Source of the DNA: Neoechinorhynchus agilis
Taxonomy: Eukaryota; Acanthocephala
Reading direction: 5' to 3'
NCBI GenBank assembly: GCA_051530055.1
Contig: CM121341.1
Span: 6,572,001-6,636,000 of the forward strand
Length of the DNA stretch: 64,000 nt
Positions 36,835 through 50,428 of this stretch are shown here, piece by piece. The translations under genes were made by a program, and so were the position numbers. The notes below the pieces were generated by a model that was given only the letters and a program-made list of their open reading frames with translations, did no database searches and was not told where the DNA came from. Position 1 is the stretch's first letter; every line of letters begins with the position of its first letter.

Positions 36835-39320
36835 TCAATTTTGAGGAATTTCCGCGAAAACTGAGATAAGCAAAAGGCAAAAAAAAAGAAATTCAAAAAT
36901 CAATTTTGAGGAATTTCCGCGAAAACTGAGATAAGTAAAATGCAAAAAAAAAGAATCAAAAAATCAATTTTGAAGAATTTCCGCGAAAACTAAGATAAGT
37001 AAAAGGCAAAAAAAGAAATACAAAAATCAATTTTGAAGAATTTCCGCGAAAACTAAGATAAGTAAAAGGCAAAAAAAGAAATACAAAAATCAATTTTGAA
37101 GAATTTCCGCGAAAACTGAGATAAGCAAAAGGCAAAAAAAGGAATACAAAAATCAATTTTGAAGAATTTCCGCGAAAACTAAGATAAGTAAAAGGCAAAA
37201 AAAAGGAATACAAAAATCAATTTTGAAGAATTTCAGCGAAAACTGAGATAAGCAAAAGGCAAAAAAAGGAATAAAAAAATCAATTTTGAAGAATTTCCGC
37301 GAAAACTGAGATAAGCAAAAGGCAAAAAAAGGAATACAAAAATCAATTTTGAAGAATTTCCGCGAAAACTAAGATAAGTAAAAGGCAAAAAAAGGAATAC
37401 AAAAATCAATTTTGAGGAATTTCGCGAAAACTAAGATAAGTAAAAGGCAAAAAAGGAATACAAAAATCAATTTTGAGGAATTTCCGCGAAAACTAAGATA
37501 AGTAAAAGGCAAAAAAAATACAAAAATCAATTTTGAAGAATTTCCGCGAAAACTGAGATAAGCAAAAGGCAAAAAAAGGAATACAAAAATCAATTTTGAA
37601 GAATTTCCGCGAAAACTAAGATAAGTAAAAGGCAAAAAAAGGAATACAAAAATCAATTTTGAAGAATTTCCGCGAAAACTAAGATAAGTAAAAGGCAAAA
37701 AAAGGAATACAAAAATCAATTTTGAAGAATTTCCGCGAAAACTGAGATAAGTAAAAGGCAAAAAAAGGAATACAAAATCAATTTTGAAGAATTTCCGCGA
37801 AAACTAAGATAAGTAAAAGGCAAAAAAAGGAATAAAAAATCAATTTTGAGAATTTCGGAAAACAGATAAGAAAAGGCAAAAAGGAATACAAAAATCAATT
37901 TTGAAGAATTTCCGCGAAAACTAAGATAAGTAAAAGGCAAAAAAAGGAATACAAAAATCAATTTTGAGGAATTTCCGCGAAAACTAAGATAAGTAAAAGG
38001 CAAAAAAAGGAATACAAAAATCAATTTTGAGGAATTTCCGCGAAAACTAAGATAAGTAAAAGGCAAAAAATGAAATACAAAAATCAATTTTGAAGAATTT
38101 CCGCGAAAACTGAGATAAGCAAAAGGCAAAAAAAGGAATACAAAAATCAATTTTGAAGAATTTCCGCGAAAACTGAGATAAGTAAAAGGCAAAAAAAGGA
38201 ATACAAAAATCAATTTTGAAGAATTTCCGCGAAAACTAAGATAAGTAAAAGGAAAAAAAGAAATACAAAAATCAATTTTGAAGAATTTCCGCGAAAACTG
38301 AGATAAGCAAAAGGCAAAAAAAGGAATACAAAAATCAATTTTGAAGAATTTCCGCGAAAACTAAGATAAGTAAAAGGCAAAAAAAGGAATACAAAAATCA
38401 ATTTTGAAGAATTTCCGCGAAAACTGAGATAAGCAAAAGGCAAAAAAAGGAATACAAAAATCAATTTTGAAGAATTTCCGCGAAAACTAAGATAAGTAAA
38501 AGGCAAAAAAAGGAATACAAAAATCAATTTTGAAGAATTTCCGCGAAAACTAAGATAAGTAAAAGGCAAAAAAAGGAATACAAAAATCAATTTTGAGGAA
38601 TTTCCGCGAAAACTAAGATAAGTAAAAGGCAAAAAAAGAAATACAAAAATCAATTTTGAAGAATTTCCGCGAAAACTGAGATAAGTAAAAGGCAAAAAAA
38701 GGAATACAAAAATCAATTTTGAAGAATTTCCGCGAAAACTAAGATAAGTAAAAGGCAAAAAAAGAAATACAAAAATCAATTTTGAAGAATTTCCGCGAAA
38801 ACTGAGATAAGCAAAAGGCAAAAAAAGGAATACAAAAATCAATTTTGAAGAATTTCCGCGAAAACTAAGATAAGTAAAAGGCAAAAAAAGGAATACAAAA
38901 ATCAATTTTGAGAATTTCGCGAAAACTAGATAAGTAAAAGGCAAAAAAGAATACAAAAATCAATTTTGAAGAATTTCCGCGAAAACTAAGATAAGTAAAA
39001 GGCAAAAAAAGGAATACAAAAATCAATTTTGAAGAATTTCCGCGAAAACTGAGATAAGTAAAAGGCAAAAAAAGGAATACAAAAATCAATTTTGAAGAAT
39101 TTCCGCGAAAACTGAGATAAGTAAAATGCAAAAAAAAAAGAATAAAAAAATCAATTTTGAAGAATCTCCGCGAAAACTGAGATAAGTAAAAGGCAAAAAA
39201 AGGAATGATAAGTAAAAGGCAAAAAAAGGAATACAAAAATCAATGTCGAAGACTTTCCACGAAAACTGAGATAAGTAAAAGGCAAAAAAGAGAAATACGA
39301 AAATCAATTTTGAAGAATTT
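36835..39320. repeat. Large tandem array, about 61-nt unit, about 40 copies
   Basis: The unit is ATCAATTTTGAAGAATTTCC then GCGAAAACTAAGATAAGTAA then AAGGCAAAAAAAGGAATACA AAA, repeated about 40 times with few substitutions (AGG/AAG, CTAAG/CTGAG, GTAAA/GCAAA variants that are themselves shared between neighbours, implying higher-order units). Minus-strand ORFs through it (repeating LPFTYLSFRGNSSKLIFVF) arise from the period being near a multiple of three and have no start or gene context. It starts about 170 nt upstream of the OPA1 start codon. Confidence 0.97.
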
Positions 39321-39829
39321 AAGAAATGCTAAAAACCTTTTCCTTTCTTCTGCATTTCTCGTTCACTTCAAAAGTAACGTAGAAGGAAAATTTTCTTACC
39401 TAATCGCCCGGAATGAAATTTCAATGCTTTTTCGAGAACTTTTTAAACTGCTCAGACCGTCTTCCGATTTCTGATGGCATCTTTGGAGTGGGAAGAATTT
39501 ATACGCTGGCCATCACCCGACATTAAGTAATTTGCGTTGTTTTCAACGTATCGATTCTTTGGAGCAAAATCAATAGATTATCCGAATGATGTAAGTGGTG
39601 ATGACTTTTGCGTGCAAGACTTTCTGTTCTTATATTCCGAAGAATTTACAATGACGACGTTTTTGCTTTTGATTTTTTAGATCTTTAGAACGGGTGGATG
39701 TATCGTTGCGTAGTTGGAATTTTTGAGGATAACAAAAAATTTGAGATCTGTTCCAAGTTTTGTCTTAAATCGCCATTGGCGGATAAAGCTTTCCACATTT
39801 GTCGATTTAATTAAATTTGACGGTTTGGT
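39321..39829. other. Spacer between two arrays
   Basis: About 500 nt of non-repetitive, AT-rich sequence. No gene recognised. Confidence 0.4.
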
Positions 39830-40720
39830 CCTCTTCCCGTGGAGAACGTTAAAGAAGTTTCGAACTTCGCCTCGTTCGTGATCAATTTCTTTTTAGTGTT
39901 AAAAAGTTGGTTAAAGTTTTTCGTCCTGTGGAGAGCGTCTTGAAAAAGAGGAACTTTTCGAACCTCGTCTCGTTCGTGATCGATTTGTTTTTAGTGTTAA
40001 AAAGTTGGTTAAAGTTTTTGGTCTTCGTCCCGTGGCGAAGATTAGAGACGTTTCGAACCTCGTCTCGTTCGTAATCAGTTTTATAGATGTTTAAAAGTTG
40101 TTTAAACTTTTTCGTCTTTGTCCTGTGGAGAAAGTCTTGTAAAAAAGGAATTTTTCGAACCTCGCCTCGTTCGTGATCAATTTGTTTTTAGTGTTAAAAT
40201 ATTGACTTATATTTTTTAGTATTCGTCCTGTGGAGAAAGTCTTGTAAAAAAGAAATTTTTCGAACCTCGTCTCGTTCGTGATCAATTTGTTTTTAGTGTT
40301 AAAAAGCTGGTTAAAGTTTTTCGTCCTGTGGAGAACGTCTTGTAAAAAAGGAATTTTTCGAACCTCGTCTCGTTCGTGATCGATTTGTTTTTAGTGTTAA
40401 AAAATTGACTTATATTTTTTGGTCTTCGTCCTGTGGAGAACGTCTTGTAAAAAAGGAATTTTTCGAACCTCGTCTCGTTCGTGATCAATTTGCTTTTAGT
40501 GTTAAAAAAATGACTTATATTTTTTGGTCTTCGTCCCGTGGCTAAGATTAGAGGCGTTTCGAACCTCGTCTCGTTCGTAATCTGTTTTGATAAGTGTTAA
40601 AAAGCTGGATAAGTTTTTTCGTCCTCGTGTAAAAGGACGTTCGTCACCAGTTTTGTGTTAAAGAATGACTTATATTTTTGGTCTCCGTCCCGTGGCTAAG
40701 ATTAGAGGCGTTTCGAACTT
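39830..40720. repeat. Tandem array, about 110-nt unit, about 8 copies
   Basis: Each unit contains TTCGAACCTCGTCTCGTTCG, TGATCAATTTGTTTTTAGTG, TTAAAAAGTTGGTTAAAGTT and GTCCTGTGGAGAACGTCTTG. Two unit types alternate (GTGGAGAACGTCTTGTAAAA and CCCGTGGCTAAGATTAGAGG). A single worn copy of the TTCGAACCTCGCC core occurs at about 53320-53360. Confidence 0.9.
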
Positions 40721-40964
40721 CGTGATTACTTTGAGCGGATAAATCGATCATTAGGCTCTCAAAAGAGTGCACGATCGAAAACGTCTATGGACGATTCTGA
40801 CAGTCTAGCTAAGAAAAAAAAACAAATATTTGTTTCCAATAGAAATCTTTTTGTTGGGTTTTTGAGAAGAAAAACCTAGAAACCAATTCGATCGAACATT
40901 TTTTACACATTTATGCCTGCCACAGATCTGGCCAAGATGCGCCGCATTCTACATAAACTCTCGT

Positions 40965-43900
40965 CTAAACATCGCATGTCCTGCTGGGGCGGTCATCTGC
41001 ACCCTCGCCACCACCACCGCCACCACCAGTACTCGTCGTCGTATTTACATCACCGACGAGAGCAGTGTTCTTGGTGATTTTCGCAAGAAACGTGAATGCT
41101 CGTTCTACGAACTGGCTCACGTTGATTCGTCGTCCATTGAGATTGTTATCGTTTCGAATTCGTTCAACGGCACGTCTTAGATTGCGTTCAATGAGTGCTT
41201 CCTTACCGGCGTAATATGTGATCCAATTTCTTGGTGTTAACGTGGACACTTCCATCAACAAGCTCACGATTATGATGGCACGTTGATTGTTCATACCGTA
41301 CGGAAGCCAGTCGACTACGTCCTCTAGTAAGCCACGGACCAACCTAGAACCTGGTTCGTCATCGTCATCGTCATCGTCCGCCGGGTTTCCACCAGCAGTT
41401 CCTCTAAGAACAACTCGGAACCGATCTTCCTTAAGATCGTCTTCGGTCGAAAGACACGATCTTATTAGACAAAGAGAAGGTATCGCCACAAAGGGATCAA
41501 TCGTGATTTCGGTGATTCTTTTGTGAGGAAAAACATCAATTAAAGAATAGAGTTCGTTAAAGACGATACCGACGACACGACAGCTCGCCTTTATGTTCTT
41601 GTAACAGATGAACTTAACGTAAATGGAGGTGCCTTCATGAACAGCGACATCAGGATGAAGAAGAAGCCTTAGAATCGAGGTTGACTCCATTATCGTTTCT
41701 ACACTAATCGGGAAATTGCGCTCTATAAGCTCGTAATCGATTGGACTAATCACGTATCCGATCCCGTCACCTTCGACTTTGTACGGATTATCTATGCCGT
41801 GATTCGGGTACCGTGGACACCTCACGAGAAACAAAATCATCGATATCAGAGGTACGATGTTTCGAATCGAAGGACGAATGATGTCACCGAGATTTTCTCG
41901 GTCCGGCTCACTCAAAGTCCACGTTGGATCGCAACTAAGCAAAAGATCCACGTCCGGTGCGAAAACGGCTCTTGCAAGACGCTGTAGCAGAGATATACGT
42001 AGGAGTCCTTTGATTGTTTTTGGACCACGATTTCGTAACTTTTCAAAAATATCGATGACCTGTTGAGCATGGTGAGTTTCTTTAGGGACGAATAGCCTCG
42101 ACATGATGTTGATGAGGCACTGAATGACATTACAAGCCAACACGAGGCTTTCTTCATTGTTCGATACGGCCATTTGACGAACGAGCAAAGCTTCGATGAT
42201 TCTCGAGAAGCGACACCGGAAAGGTCGATAAAAGCGAACTAAAGTTTGGTAGAGCACTTGGAATTGGCATACTTGAGTTAGGAATGCTGTTCGTGCAGAG
42301 AACGAGTGGACCGTGAGTGCTAGAATTCCATCGAGGATCTCGAGGCACGAATGTCGTATGCATTTTGGAATCGAAGTCTTTGGTTCTTCGAAATCGACTC
42401 GTTCGTTATTCACAACTAGAACACTTCCTTCAATTAAAGGCATTAGAGCGTCAGTTGCGGTGAGTGTTCGTAGAAGACATTGCTGATCGCGGCTCGGATC
42501 ATCTTCAGCGCTCTCAAGTACGTGAGTATCGAGTGAAACTGAACTTGACGTGTGGCGTTTCATTAGGTGTGCAACGAACGCATAGTAATCCGACCGTCCA
42601 TGGACCTGATTTTCTAAAATCCGGATATTGGTCGAATGAATGTGCCTGTACACGTTCTCGGGAATCCGTGCTTCCGTCATATGGCAACGACGATCAAGTG
42701 GAATCAGATCTCGAATGGGGTTCGCCTGCTCCTTTCGGGTCCATTCACGTTCATAAAAGAGCATATAAGCACTCGATGGATCTCCATTTACGCCGTAACA
42801 ATACTTTTCAAGGACCTTTTCTATCCCTTCAACTTGATAAACTTCATTGTCGTCGAATTTGTACCATTTTCCTTGTTCGCCACACACAGTCCCATCGTTC
42901 AATATAAACGAATAATAGTGGCCGTGTGCGAGTCCGCCCGTGTGTATCACGACTCCTTTAAGTTCATACTCAAAGTCCCGACTTTTCTCTTCGGCTTCTT
43001 GAATGGCTTCTTTACACATATAAGGAAGCATTGAAAGATGTTTTGGAAACTCAAACCGATTATTGTACTTGTGAGCGTCCATTCCTACGCCTGTGCCCAA
43101 TCCAATACCACCATTGTCGATAAACCGTTTGAGCTGAAAGCCAAGTATCTGCCCACATCGTCTAAATTTTGTCCTCATCACAGCTTCCACCTTCTTCCGA
43201 CAATGCTCACATTCGTATGCGTTGAGACCTTCCATTAACTCACCGCCAGTGTACTGCTCAAGACTCTCTTTTAAATCTTTAGCATTCACAACGTCTACAC
43301 TCACGAAACAAAACTCCTCGGGACGAACACTGCGCCTTCTACAAACAGTGCATTCTGTGACGGTCTCAAACGCTCCGCTCAAGATCCGACTGAACACTGG
43401 CGGAAGTTTGTGTGTCGTAAATGCCTTGTCGACAGTGTCAACAAGCATCTGAAGAAACTCTACAGCGTCATGCTGTTCGTAAGGGTTAATCTCTTGACCA
43501 AAGAACTTAAATGCACTCAGAAACTCACGGGGCGAGTAGACGCTACTGAGAGATTCCATCAAGTAGGCGAACGTGAGTTGAAGACATTGAAACGTTTCGA
43601 GCGGTTGATCGTCCGGATTGCGGTTAGTTGGTGACGAAGGAGCAGCCGATGCGAAGCAGGTAACGACAGTCGTGTCTTCGTCGTCTTCTTCATCCAGATT
43701 TACGGTCAGCGACGACTCCGAACATGCCGAATGGGTTTCGTCAGTAGTGCCATCGTCAACTTCGTTCACGGAACACAAATCAATGCCTTCGTTCGCTTCA
43801 CCTGAAGACGAACCGTCTCTACCCGTTTGACTGAGACAATTACTTAATTGAAATGGCATTTTGAGAATAGGAGGCGGTGTGGGAAGGTCAGTTGTGAGGA

Positions 43901-46900
43901 CAATATCGCGAATTGTGCGGTTCATGAACATTTGCTGAAGAACCGCATTAGCATAGCATGTAGCTCCCGCATTTCTAAGACCTACAAAATGACCTTGTTT
44001 CCTTGCCTTGTACTCATTGAGCGTAGAAGCGGGTGAATGAATCGAAAGTGGCAGATTCACAGATTCAACGGTTTCTGAACACCGTACACACTGACGCCGA
44101 TTGTTTAGACCGTGTCGATGAAGAGATGCTCGAAAAATCATAAGATGTTCATCGATTCGACACAGTTCAACTGCAGCACTATAGGCTGCACATCTAGCCT
44201 CAAACGAAGTACACAAACATTCGTCAGTGAGCAGAGGGAAAGAGCTCTCTTCCACTGGTCGTCCGCATATACAACATCGTCTGTATATCCGACTATTACG
44301 GGTATGGAGGCATTTCTCGTGAATAAATAAAAGAAAGGTAGTCAAAGAGCCCAAAAACTCGTCGGATTGGTGTTTGAGGATAGCGGCACAGATATCAAAA
44401 TGGAACGCGATACTGGCTTGACTAACGTCTTTTTCGTCGGCCATCTTCTGAATTGCTTGAATTTCACTCATTGTCAATTGGGGACCGACTTCGCGCATGA
44501 TATCCACTAAATCAGGCTGAGTACATTCCATAAGTTCCGCGAACACATTGTAGCCGTCTTGGAGACTAGGGCACCGGATGTTTCGCTGTAGAAGGTCGAT
44601 AAGCATACGAAGAATGTGACTGGTGCCATTGTGATCAGAATAGGACAAAAACGAGTTCATGAGAGCAAACGCGAGTTCACCGGCAGCCTTACGTACAAGT
44701 GGACATTCGCATTTGAACAAAAGGGTATCGAAAAATTCGTAGATTCTCTGGTCATCCGATAGCCAGACTTGGTAAGTTTCTTTTACTTGAGGATTATATT
44801 GAGCGAGGAATAGCGAGTGAAGAAGGTAGATCATTTCCTGTGCAATCTCATAGCATAACGTAGTGACCACGGATGCTCGGACTCGTTCCTTTTGCGCATT
44901 TTGTTCAATCGCCTTCACGTCTGCGAGAAGACGTGCTTTCTTTTGAAGAGTTTCTACCATATTACGGCCGTGTTCTCCAAGAAGTAGACTTGGTAAACGT
45001 TTTGCACTATGTTTCTCGAGGATTCCACGATGAACTTGCTTTAGAAGATCTCTTCGTTCCATGTGAGCTGGTTTTTCTCGAACAGCTCGACTCATTGCTA
45101 TGAGCGAAACGAGTTGGTGGATCAACGTAACAGTGACCATTGCACCTTGAAGATGCACTCGTGTGTCTTTGAGAGCTTCGTAACATATTGAATCTTCGTC
45201 GAGAAGAGTAAGTATAAAATCAGTACCACCTCGTTCATAGAATCGATGCGCCAACTCAACGTTTTCTTCATCGGATGTACTATAAACGTTCAGGAATTGG
45301 CCTAATATCTGTAGACGGTATAGAGTCATTGGCGGCATGGGCTCTGGGCTGAAGAATGATTCAATCAAACAAGCGTCTTCTTTCTCACGCCCACTCAGTT
45401 GAGTCACCATCTTCTTTACTTCTTGCTGAATATCTTTTGACGGAGAGCATCGTAACAGTATTTGCTGGATCATAAACGAGAACTCAACGTCCTCCACCGA
45501 CGCGGATAATTCAATGAGACGCTTGTATGCGTTTGTCCTCTGCGTCAAAAATACCGATGGAATTATACGATCATCGATGTGATCATCAATCGTCAAATCC
45601 ATATCACGGACTTCATCGTCATACGTTAACGTAATGGCAAGATCACGCGTAAGGCATACCAACTGTCGATCTTCGATGTCTCTACTGATTTTCCGATCGC
45701 CCATTCGAAACAATGGAACCATTGGAAACGGAAGATTTAAGACTTGTTCGATTTCGCGTTTCATATCATTCACAGTGTTCCTTTGATGAAACACGTACGT
45801 TCGATTCTCTGGCCTTTTCTCGACTTCTTCACAATCACGCGAACAGCAGTACTTTTCCAGTGTTAGTGTAACAAACTTCGAGTATAGAGCATTCGCCAAC
45901 GACTCACAATGGCATCCGAAGAATTTGTCGCATGACAATACATACTCAAACAACGTGGACGATATTCTTCGCAACGCCTTAACATCCGATCGGTTCTGTT
46001 CTATCATAGCCATCGATTGGGCAACTAAATTGTACTGATTTAGGCTCAATTTTCGATCATCGTTTAAATCTAGAATTGAACACTGTGTGGCGTCTAAAAT
46101 CGGCTCGGATGTGTACACTTTCACTAATTCGTCCCGTAACCAATTAGCGCATTTCTCGTCTTCACACTCACTAACAACTTTCCATATAAACCGACGACCC
46201 TTGAAATCACTTGAAAGCACAGATTTGATTCGTTGTTCCATGAGGATTGACGGATTATGAATGTCATTGGCATCTATTGTACCGAAAGCGTGACTGCAAA
46301 AAAGTGCCCACATGGCACGAATGCACGAAAGTTTAGTCCGGCGTGGATCCATCTCGGCGACTATAAGCTCGTACACGAAGCCGAATACGCCTGTGAACGC
46401 GTCACATGACCGTTGAAGGCTCACGATTTTGGAGAAAAAGTCGAACATGATCTCCGCATCGTCTTCTTCAATACCTCGATTTACCAAACACTTCCACAGA
46501 CATTCTGCGTCTGATATGTTCACCTTTATTGCACTGGTTTTGTGAAAAATGTACATCAACTCGCCCCAATAAAAAAAAGTATTGAAAAATTGTGTTAAAA
46601 CCCGCCCGCCCATTGGGAGCAAGTGATATATGTCAAAAGGATAAGACGTTGTTCAACTTGCTCACGATGAGTGTATCCGTCATTAGTGGCTCGTTGATAC
46701 TTAGCATCTTCCATATAAGCAGCAAGATTACGAAGAACGATTTCTACGATGCAGTAGTCATGATGAAGACGCCTAATAACGGCGTTTCTGCTCAATGAAT
46801 CGACCATTCGGGTGGTCTGATACCTGTGTTCATCAGAGTCCGTGCTACTGTGACAAAGGTCGATGATTGAGCAGATCAATTTAATGGCGACAATGCTTTC

Positions 46901-48770
46901 TGGTGCGTTTGAACGTAGAACTTCAACGAAAAGTTGAAGGAATTCCGTTTTGATAAAAGGTCTATTAAGGTCACCGCAGTAAATTCCACTTGATCGAGGT
47001 AACACATTTCCCACTCTGAGCAAAACCACTTCGCTCACCCGTTCAAAGGTTGACACCAATAGATCACATGAACTTGCACTAAGGTTCTGAGTGTCGGTTA
47101 TTTGAGAATGAACCAGTTCCCAAATGAAAGTAAGAATCCTTCTGGTTCTAAGGTTTTCTGTGTCGATTTCATTCATCTTCATCAGTAGACGGCACACTTC
47201 CCTTTGAGCACTACTAGTTCGTGCATCCCATAAAGTTTTAAGAATAAAGAACAAATGTGTCAAGAGTTGATCATCGCATGTACTAATCACACCTACGACC
47301 ATTTCTCGGGCATTTTTCGCCACGGCGGCCTGTCGCCCATATTGAAAACTCCATATATAGTCGAGATCATCATTGGATAGAAGACCGGCCCTGGTTAAAC
47401 AACTGAGGATGTTATCCATGTGGATCTGAAAGGCCGCTTTATGTATGGCGTCTCGCATTATGAGATCAAGAATCCGTTCTCGTTTCCACCATTCCATGAG
47501 ACGAGCAATCCGAGGAACACTTGGCGCCCCAGTGTTTTCAATCGATTGTCCCATCAAACGACTGAGATCTTCAAAGGATTGTTGTTTGAACACATACCGA
47601 TCAAGACGAAGCATCCCAAGAACAACATCTAGCATTCGATCTTCCATTTCAGTTCTTAGATCTTCCCTATTGATGATTACGCGTTCGATTAGACAGAGAG
47701 CTTTATCGATTAGACGAAAATAGTCTTTTGGTCCGACATTCGACTTTCCTCCACCAGGTTCAGAGCTCCCGTTTGCTTGTTTAGTCAGATATTGGAACGT
47801 GTAACGGACCATTGGGATCAGATAGTCGTCCACTGCTTCTGGGCTCAAGAACGGAAAAGGTTGCCGGAATATGCATAGTACAGAATCGATCAGCGAGCAC
47901 TGCATTGGTTTTTCGCTCGATGAAAGCAATGAAAATTTTAGCCGAAGTTTTTCTAGACCGCCAAGATGGCCAAAATAGTTAAGAAAATCGATTAGAGTTC
48001 CACAAGTGAACGGAGAGTCTTCATTGACTACACAAGGACAAGCTATTTGAACTTGATCTTCTGCAGGTTCGAATACACTCAGTTCTGTTTTGTTCTGTTG
48101 ATGGAAGTATGCAAACGGAGAAAACAGTCGTTGAAAGATACGAGCAGTGAGGTCACAGTTTTCTTCGAGCCTGAGGATACCGTATTCGATAAGTCGATTA
48201 CCGATAATTTTCACCAATTCATTGCAAGTGTCGTTCAGAATAGAACCAGAGAATTGACGAAACGCGTTATCGACGAACCTAACTACGGGGCCATGATAAC
48301 ATCGGACGAACAGGTCATTGAACCGTTCATCTCCACGACGTGTAAATCGAATTATAGTAGATAGACATGAGTTTAGAGCTCGGAGGTTCACCTCGGACAT
48401 CAAACAGCTATCGTCACTACACAGAATGACATCAAAGTCAGAGACGGAATAGTCATCAACGTGACTTTGACCACCATTACTCCCAGACTCAGTCGTAGCG
48501 CCGTCTGAAGCGTTTTGGCGATTCTCGTCAACAATTGTCAGATCTTTTTCCATTCCACAAGACCTTACGAACAACAAAGGCTTTTGATGACACCGTCGCT
48601 TGGCTCTCTAAACACACACAAAATTAAGTTTTGAAAAAGAAGAAGAAACACTGAGAGAGAAAGAGATTTACCTTGATTAAACCAATGACGAGACTTCTCT
48701 TACGAACACGAGATGAAATCTCAAGAGCTGAGCTATTAGTAGAATCTGAATTCTCACTGTCAGAATCCAT
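40965..48770 (-). CDS. USP9X/fat-facets-type ubiquitin C-terminal hydrolase
   Basis: It removes ubiquitin from protein substrates. Three exons join in frame: 48770-48672, 48607-46602 and 46533-40965 (introns of 64 and 68 nt), giving 2,557 residues, close to human USP9X (about 2,550-2,570). The N-terminal helical half aligns through DNILSCLTRAGLLSNDDLDY and ILTFIWELVHSQ. The USP core has the Cys box GLRNAGATCYANAVLQQM with catalytic Cys1561, QQ/DAVEFLQMLVD, a CxxC pair (CTVC, then CEHC), and the His box GGLAHGHYYSF with His1907, all near the human positions. The core contains an acidic, serine-rich insert between the Cys box and the QHDAVEF region. The C-terminus runs into a Gly-rich tail. USP24 is the nearest alternative, but length and residue spacing favour USP9X. 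Upstream lies the CRE-palindrome region. Confidence 0.92.
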
Positions 48771-49239
48771 CTAGGGCAAATCAGAAAAAAGAGAGGTAAT
48801 GAAGAACAACAATGTGAATGGCTCATAGCATGCACAGGGCGGTGCCATAGAATGTAAAACTTCTTCCGGTGTTTGTCTTAAAAGAAATGTCGAAAGAAAC
48901 ACACATGATGATGATGATAACTGGTTGCAGAAATTACGACCAAACAGAAATGCCAATTAACACGGAAGAACGCGTAGTTTAAGCCACAAATGAACCAATC
49001 GCTCGTTTCGTATTGATGACGTACACCGGAGAGAACGTGATGATGATGAGCGAGAGAGAGAGTAGCAAAAAATATGTACGTCATTACAGAACTCATGGGT
49101 AATATAGGGAATAGACGTATAGAAAACAACAACGCCGCCGTCGGGCACACCGTTCCTATACACACACGCAAGGTTCACACGTGTGACGTCATCTTTTTCT
49201 CGGAGGACAGAGAATGTTTGGCCTGAAATTAGCCATGTT

Positions 49240-49282
49240 CTTAATAAAAGACGGAGTGACGTCATTTAGTTTTGAATTGGAA
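49240..49282. repeat. Left flanking direct repeat of the hairpin array
   Basis: TTCTTAATAAAAGACGGAGTG then ACGTCATTTAGTTTTGAATT matches 50429-50470 (TTCTTAAAAAAAGACTGAGT, then the same). Each copy carries one TGACGTCA. This suggests that the array lies within, or arose between, duplicated ends of a larger element. Confidence 0.7.
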
Positions 49283-49290
49283 ACAATTAT

Positions 49291-50360
49291 TTGTCGATAG
49301 GAGAGAAAAATGAAATTAAGAATTGGATATTTCGATCCACTATCTCGGATCTTCTATATCCGAGTTCGCAATCACTGAAAAAGATCCGAGATAGTGAATC
49401 GAAATATCCAATTGTTAATTTCATTTTTCTCTCCTATCAACAAATAAAAATGAATTTGATATTTCGATCCACTATCTCGGATCTTCTATATCCGAGTTCG
49501 CAATCGCTGAAGAAGATCCGAGATAGTGAATCGAAATATCCAATTGTTAATTTCATTTTTCTCTCCTATCAACAAATAAAAATGAATTTGATATTTCGAT
49601 CCACTATCTCGGATCTTCTATATCCGAGTTCGCAATCGCTGAAGAAGATCCGAGATAGTGAATCGAAATATCCAATTGTTAATTTCATTTTCTCCTATCG
49701 ACAAATAAAAATGAATTTGATATTTCGATCCACTATCTCGGATCTTCTATATCCGAGTTCGCAATCGCTGAAGAATCCGAGATAGTGAATCGAAATATCC
49801 AATTGTTAATTTCATTTTCTCTCCTATCACAAATAAAAATGAATTTGATATTGATCCACTATCTCGGATCTTCTATATCCGAGTTCGCAATCGCTGAAGA
49901 AGATCCGAGATAGTGAATCGAAATATCCAATTGTTAATTTCATTTTTCTCTCCTATCAACAAATAAAAATGAATTTGATATTTCGATCCACTATCTCGGA
50001 TCTTCTATATCCGAGTTCGCAATCGCTGAAGAAGATCCGAGATAGTGAATCGAAATATCCAATTGTTAATTTCATTTTTCTCTCCTATCAACAAATAAAA
50101 ATGAATTTGATATTTCGATCCACTATCTCGGATCTTCTATATCCGAGTTCGCAATCGCTGAAGAAGATCCGAGATAGTGAATCGAAATATCCAATTGTTA
50201 ATTTCATTTTTCTCTCCTATCGACAAATAAAAATGAATTTGATATTTCGATCCACTATCTCGGATCTTCTATATCCGAGTTCGCAATCACTGAAAAAGAT
50301 CCGAGATAGTGGATCGAAATATCAAATTGTTAATTTCATTTTTCTCTCCTATCGACAAAT
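49291..50360. repeat. Tandem array of eight hairpin-forming units
   Basis: The period is about 130 nt, with unit starts near 49326, 49458, 49590, 49719, 49848, 49978, 50109 and 50240. Each unit contains ATTTCGATCCACTATCTCGG then ATCTT, a loop with CTATATCCGAGTTCGCAATC, then AAGATCCGAGATAGTGAATC then GAAAT, which is the reverse complement of the first arm. Each unit can therefore fold into a stem of about 25 bp. A linker (AATTTCATTTTTCTCTCCTA, then TCAACAAATAAAAATGAA) separates hairpins. The plus-strand ORFs crossing it are repeat translation. Confidence 0.95.
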
Positions 50361-50428
50361 AATTAATTGTTTTTTCAACAAACCATTAATTATAGAGATC
50401 ATAAATTGGCTTAGAGGTTTTCGTTATG

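Noticed and set aside
36956-39307. Series of long minus-strand ORFs with repeating hydrophobic residues
   Set aside because: They are translations of the 61-nt satellite; the frame changes between blocks with unit indels and there is no gene context.
41287-48364. Many plus-strand ORFs of 60-147 codons opposite the USP gene
   Set aside because: Antisense shadows of a large, well-supported coding region.
49291-50360. CRISPR-like array
   Set aside because: The whole unit is repeated, including what would be spacers; the host is a eukaryote and no cas genes are present.
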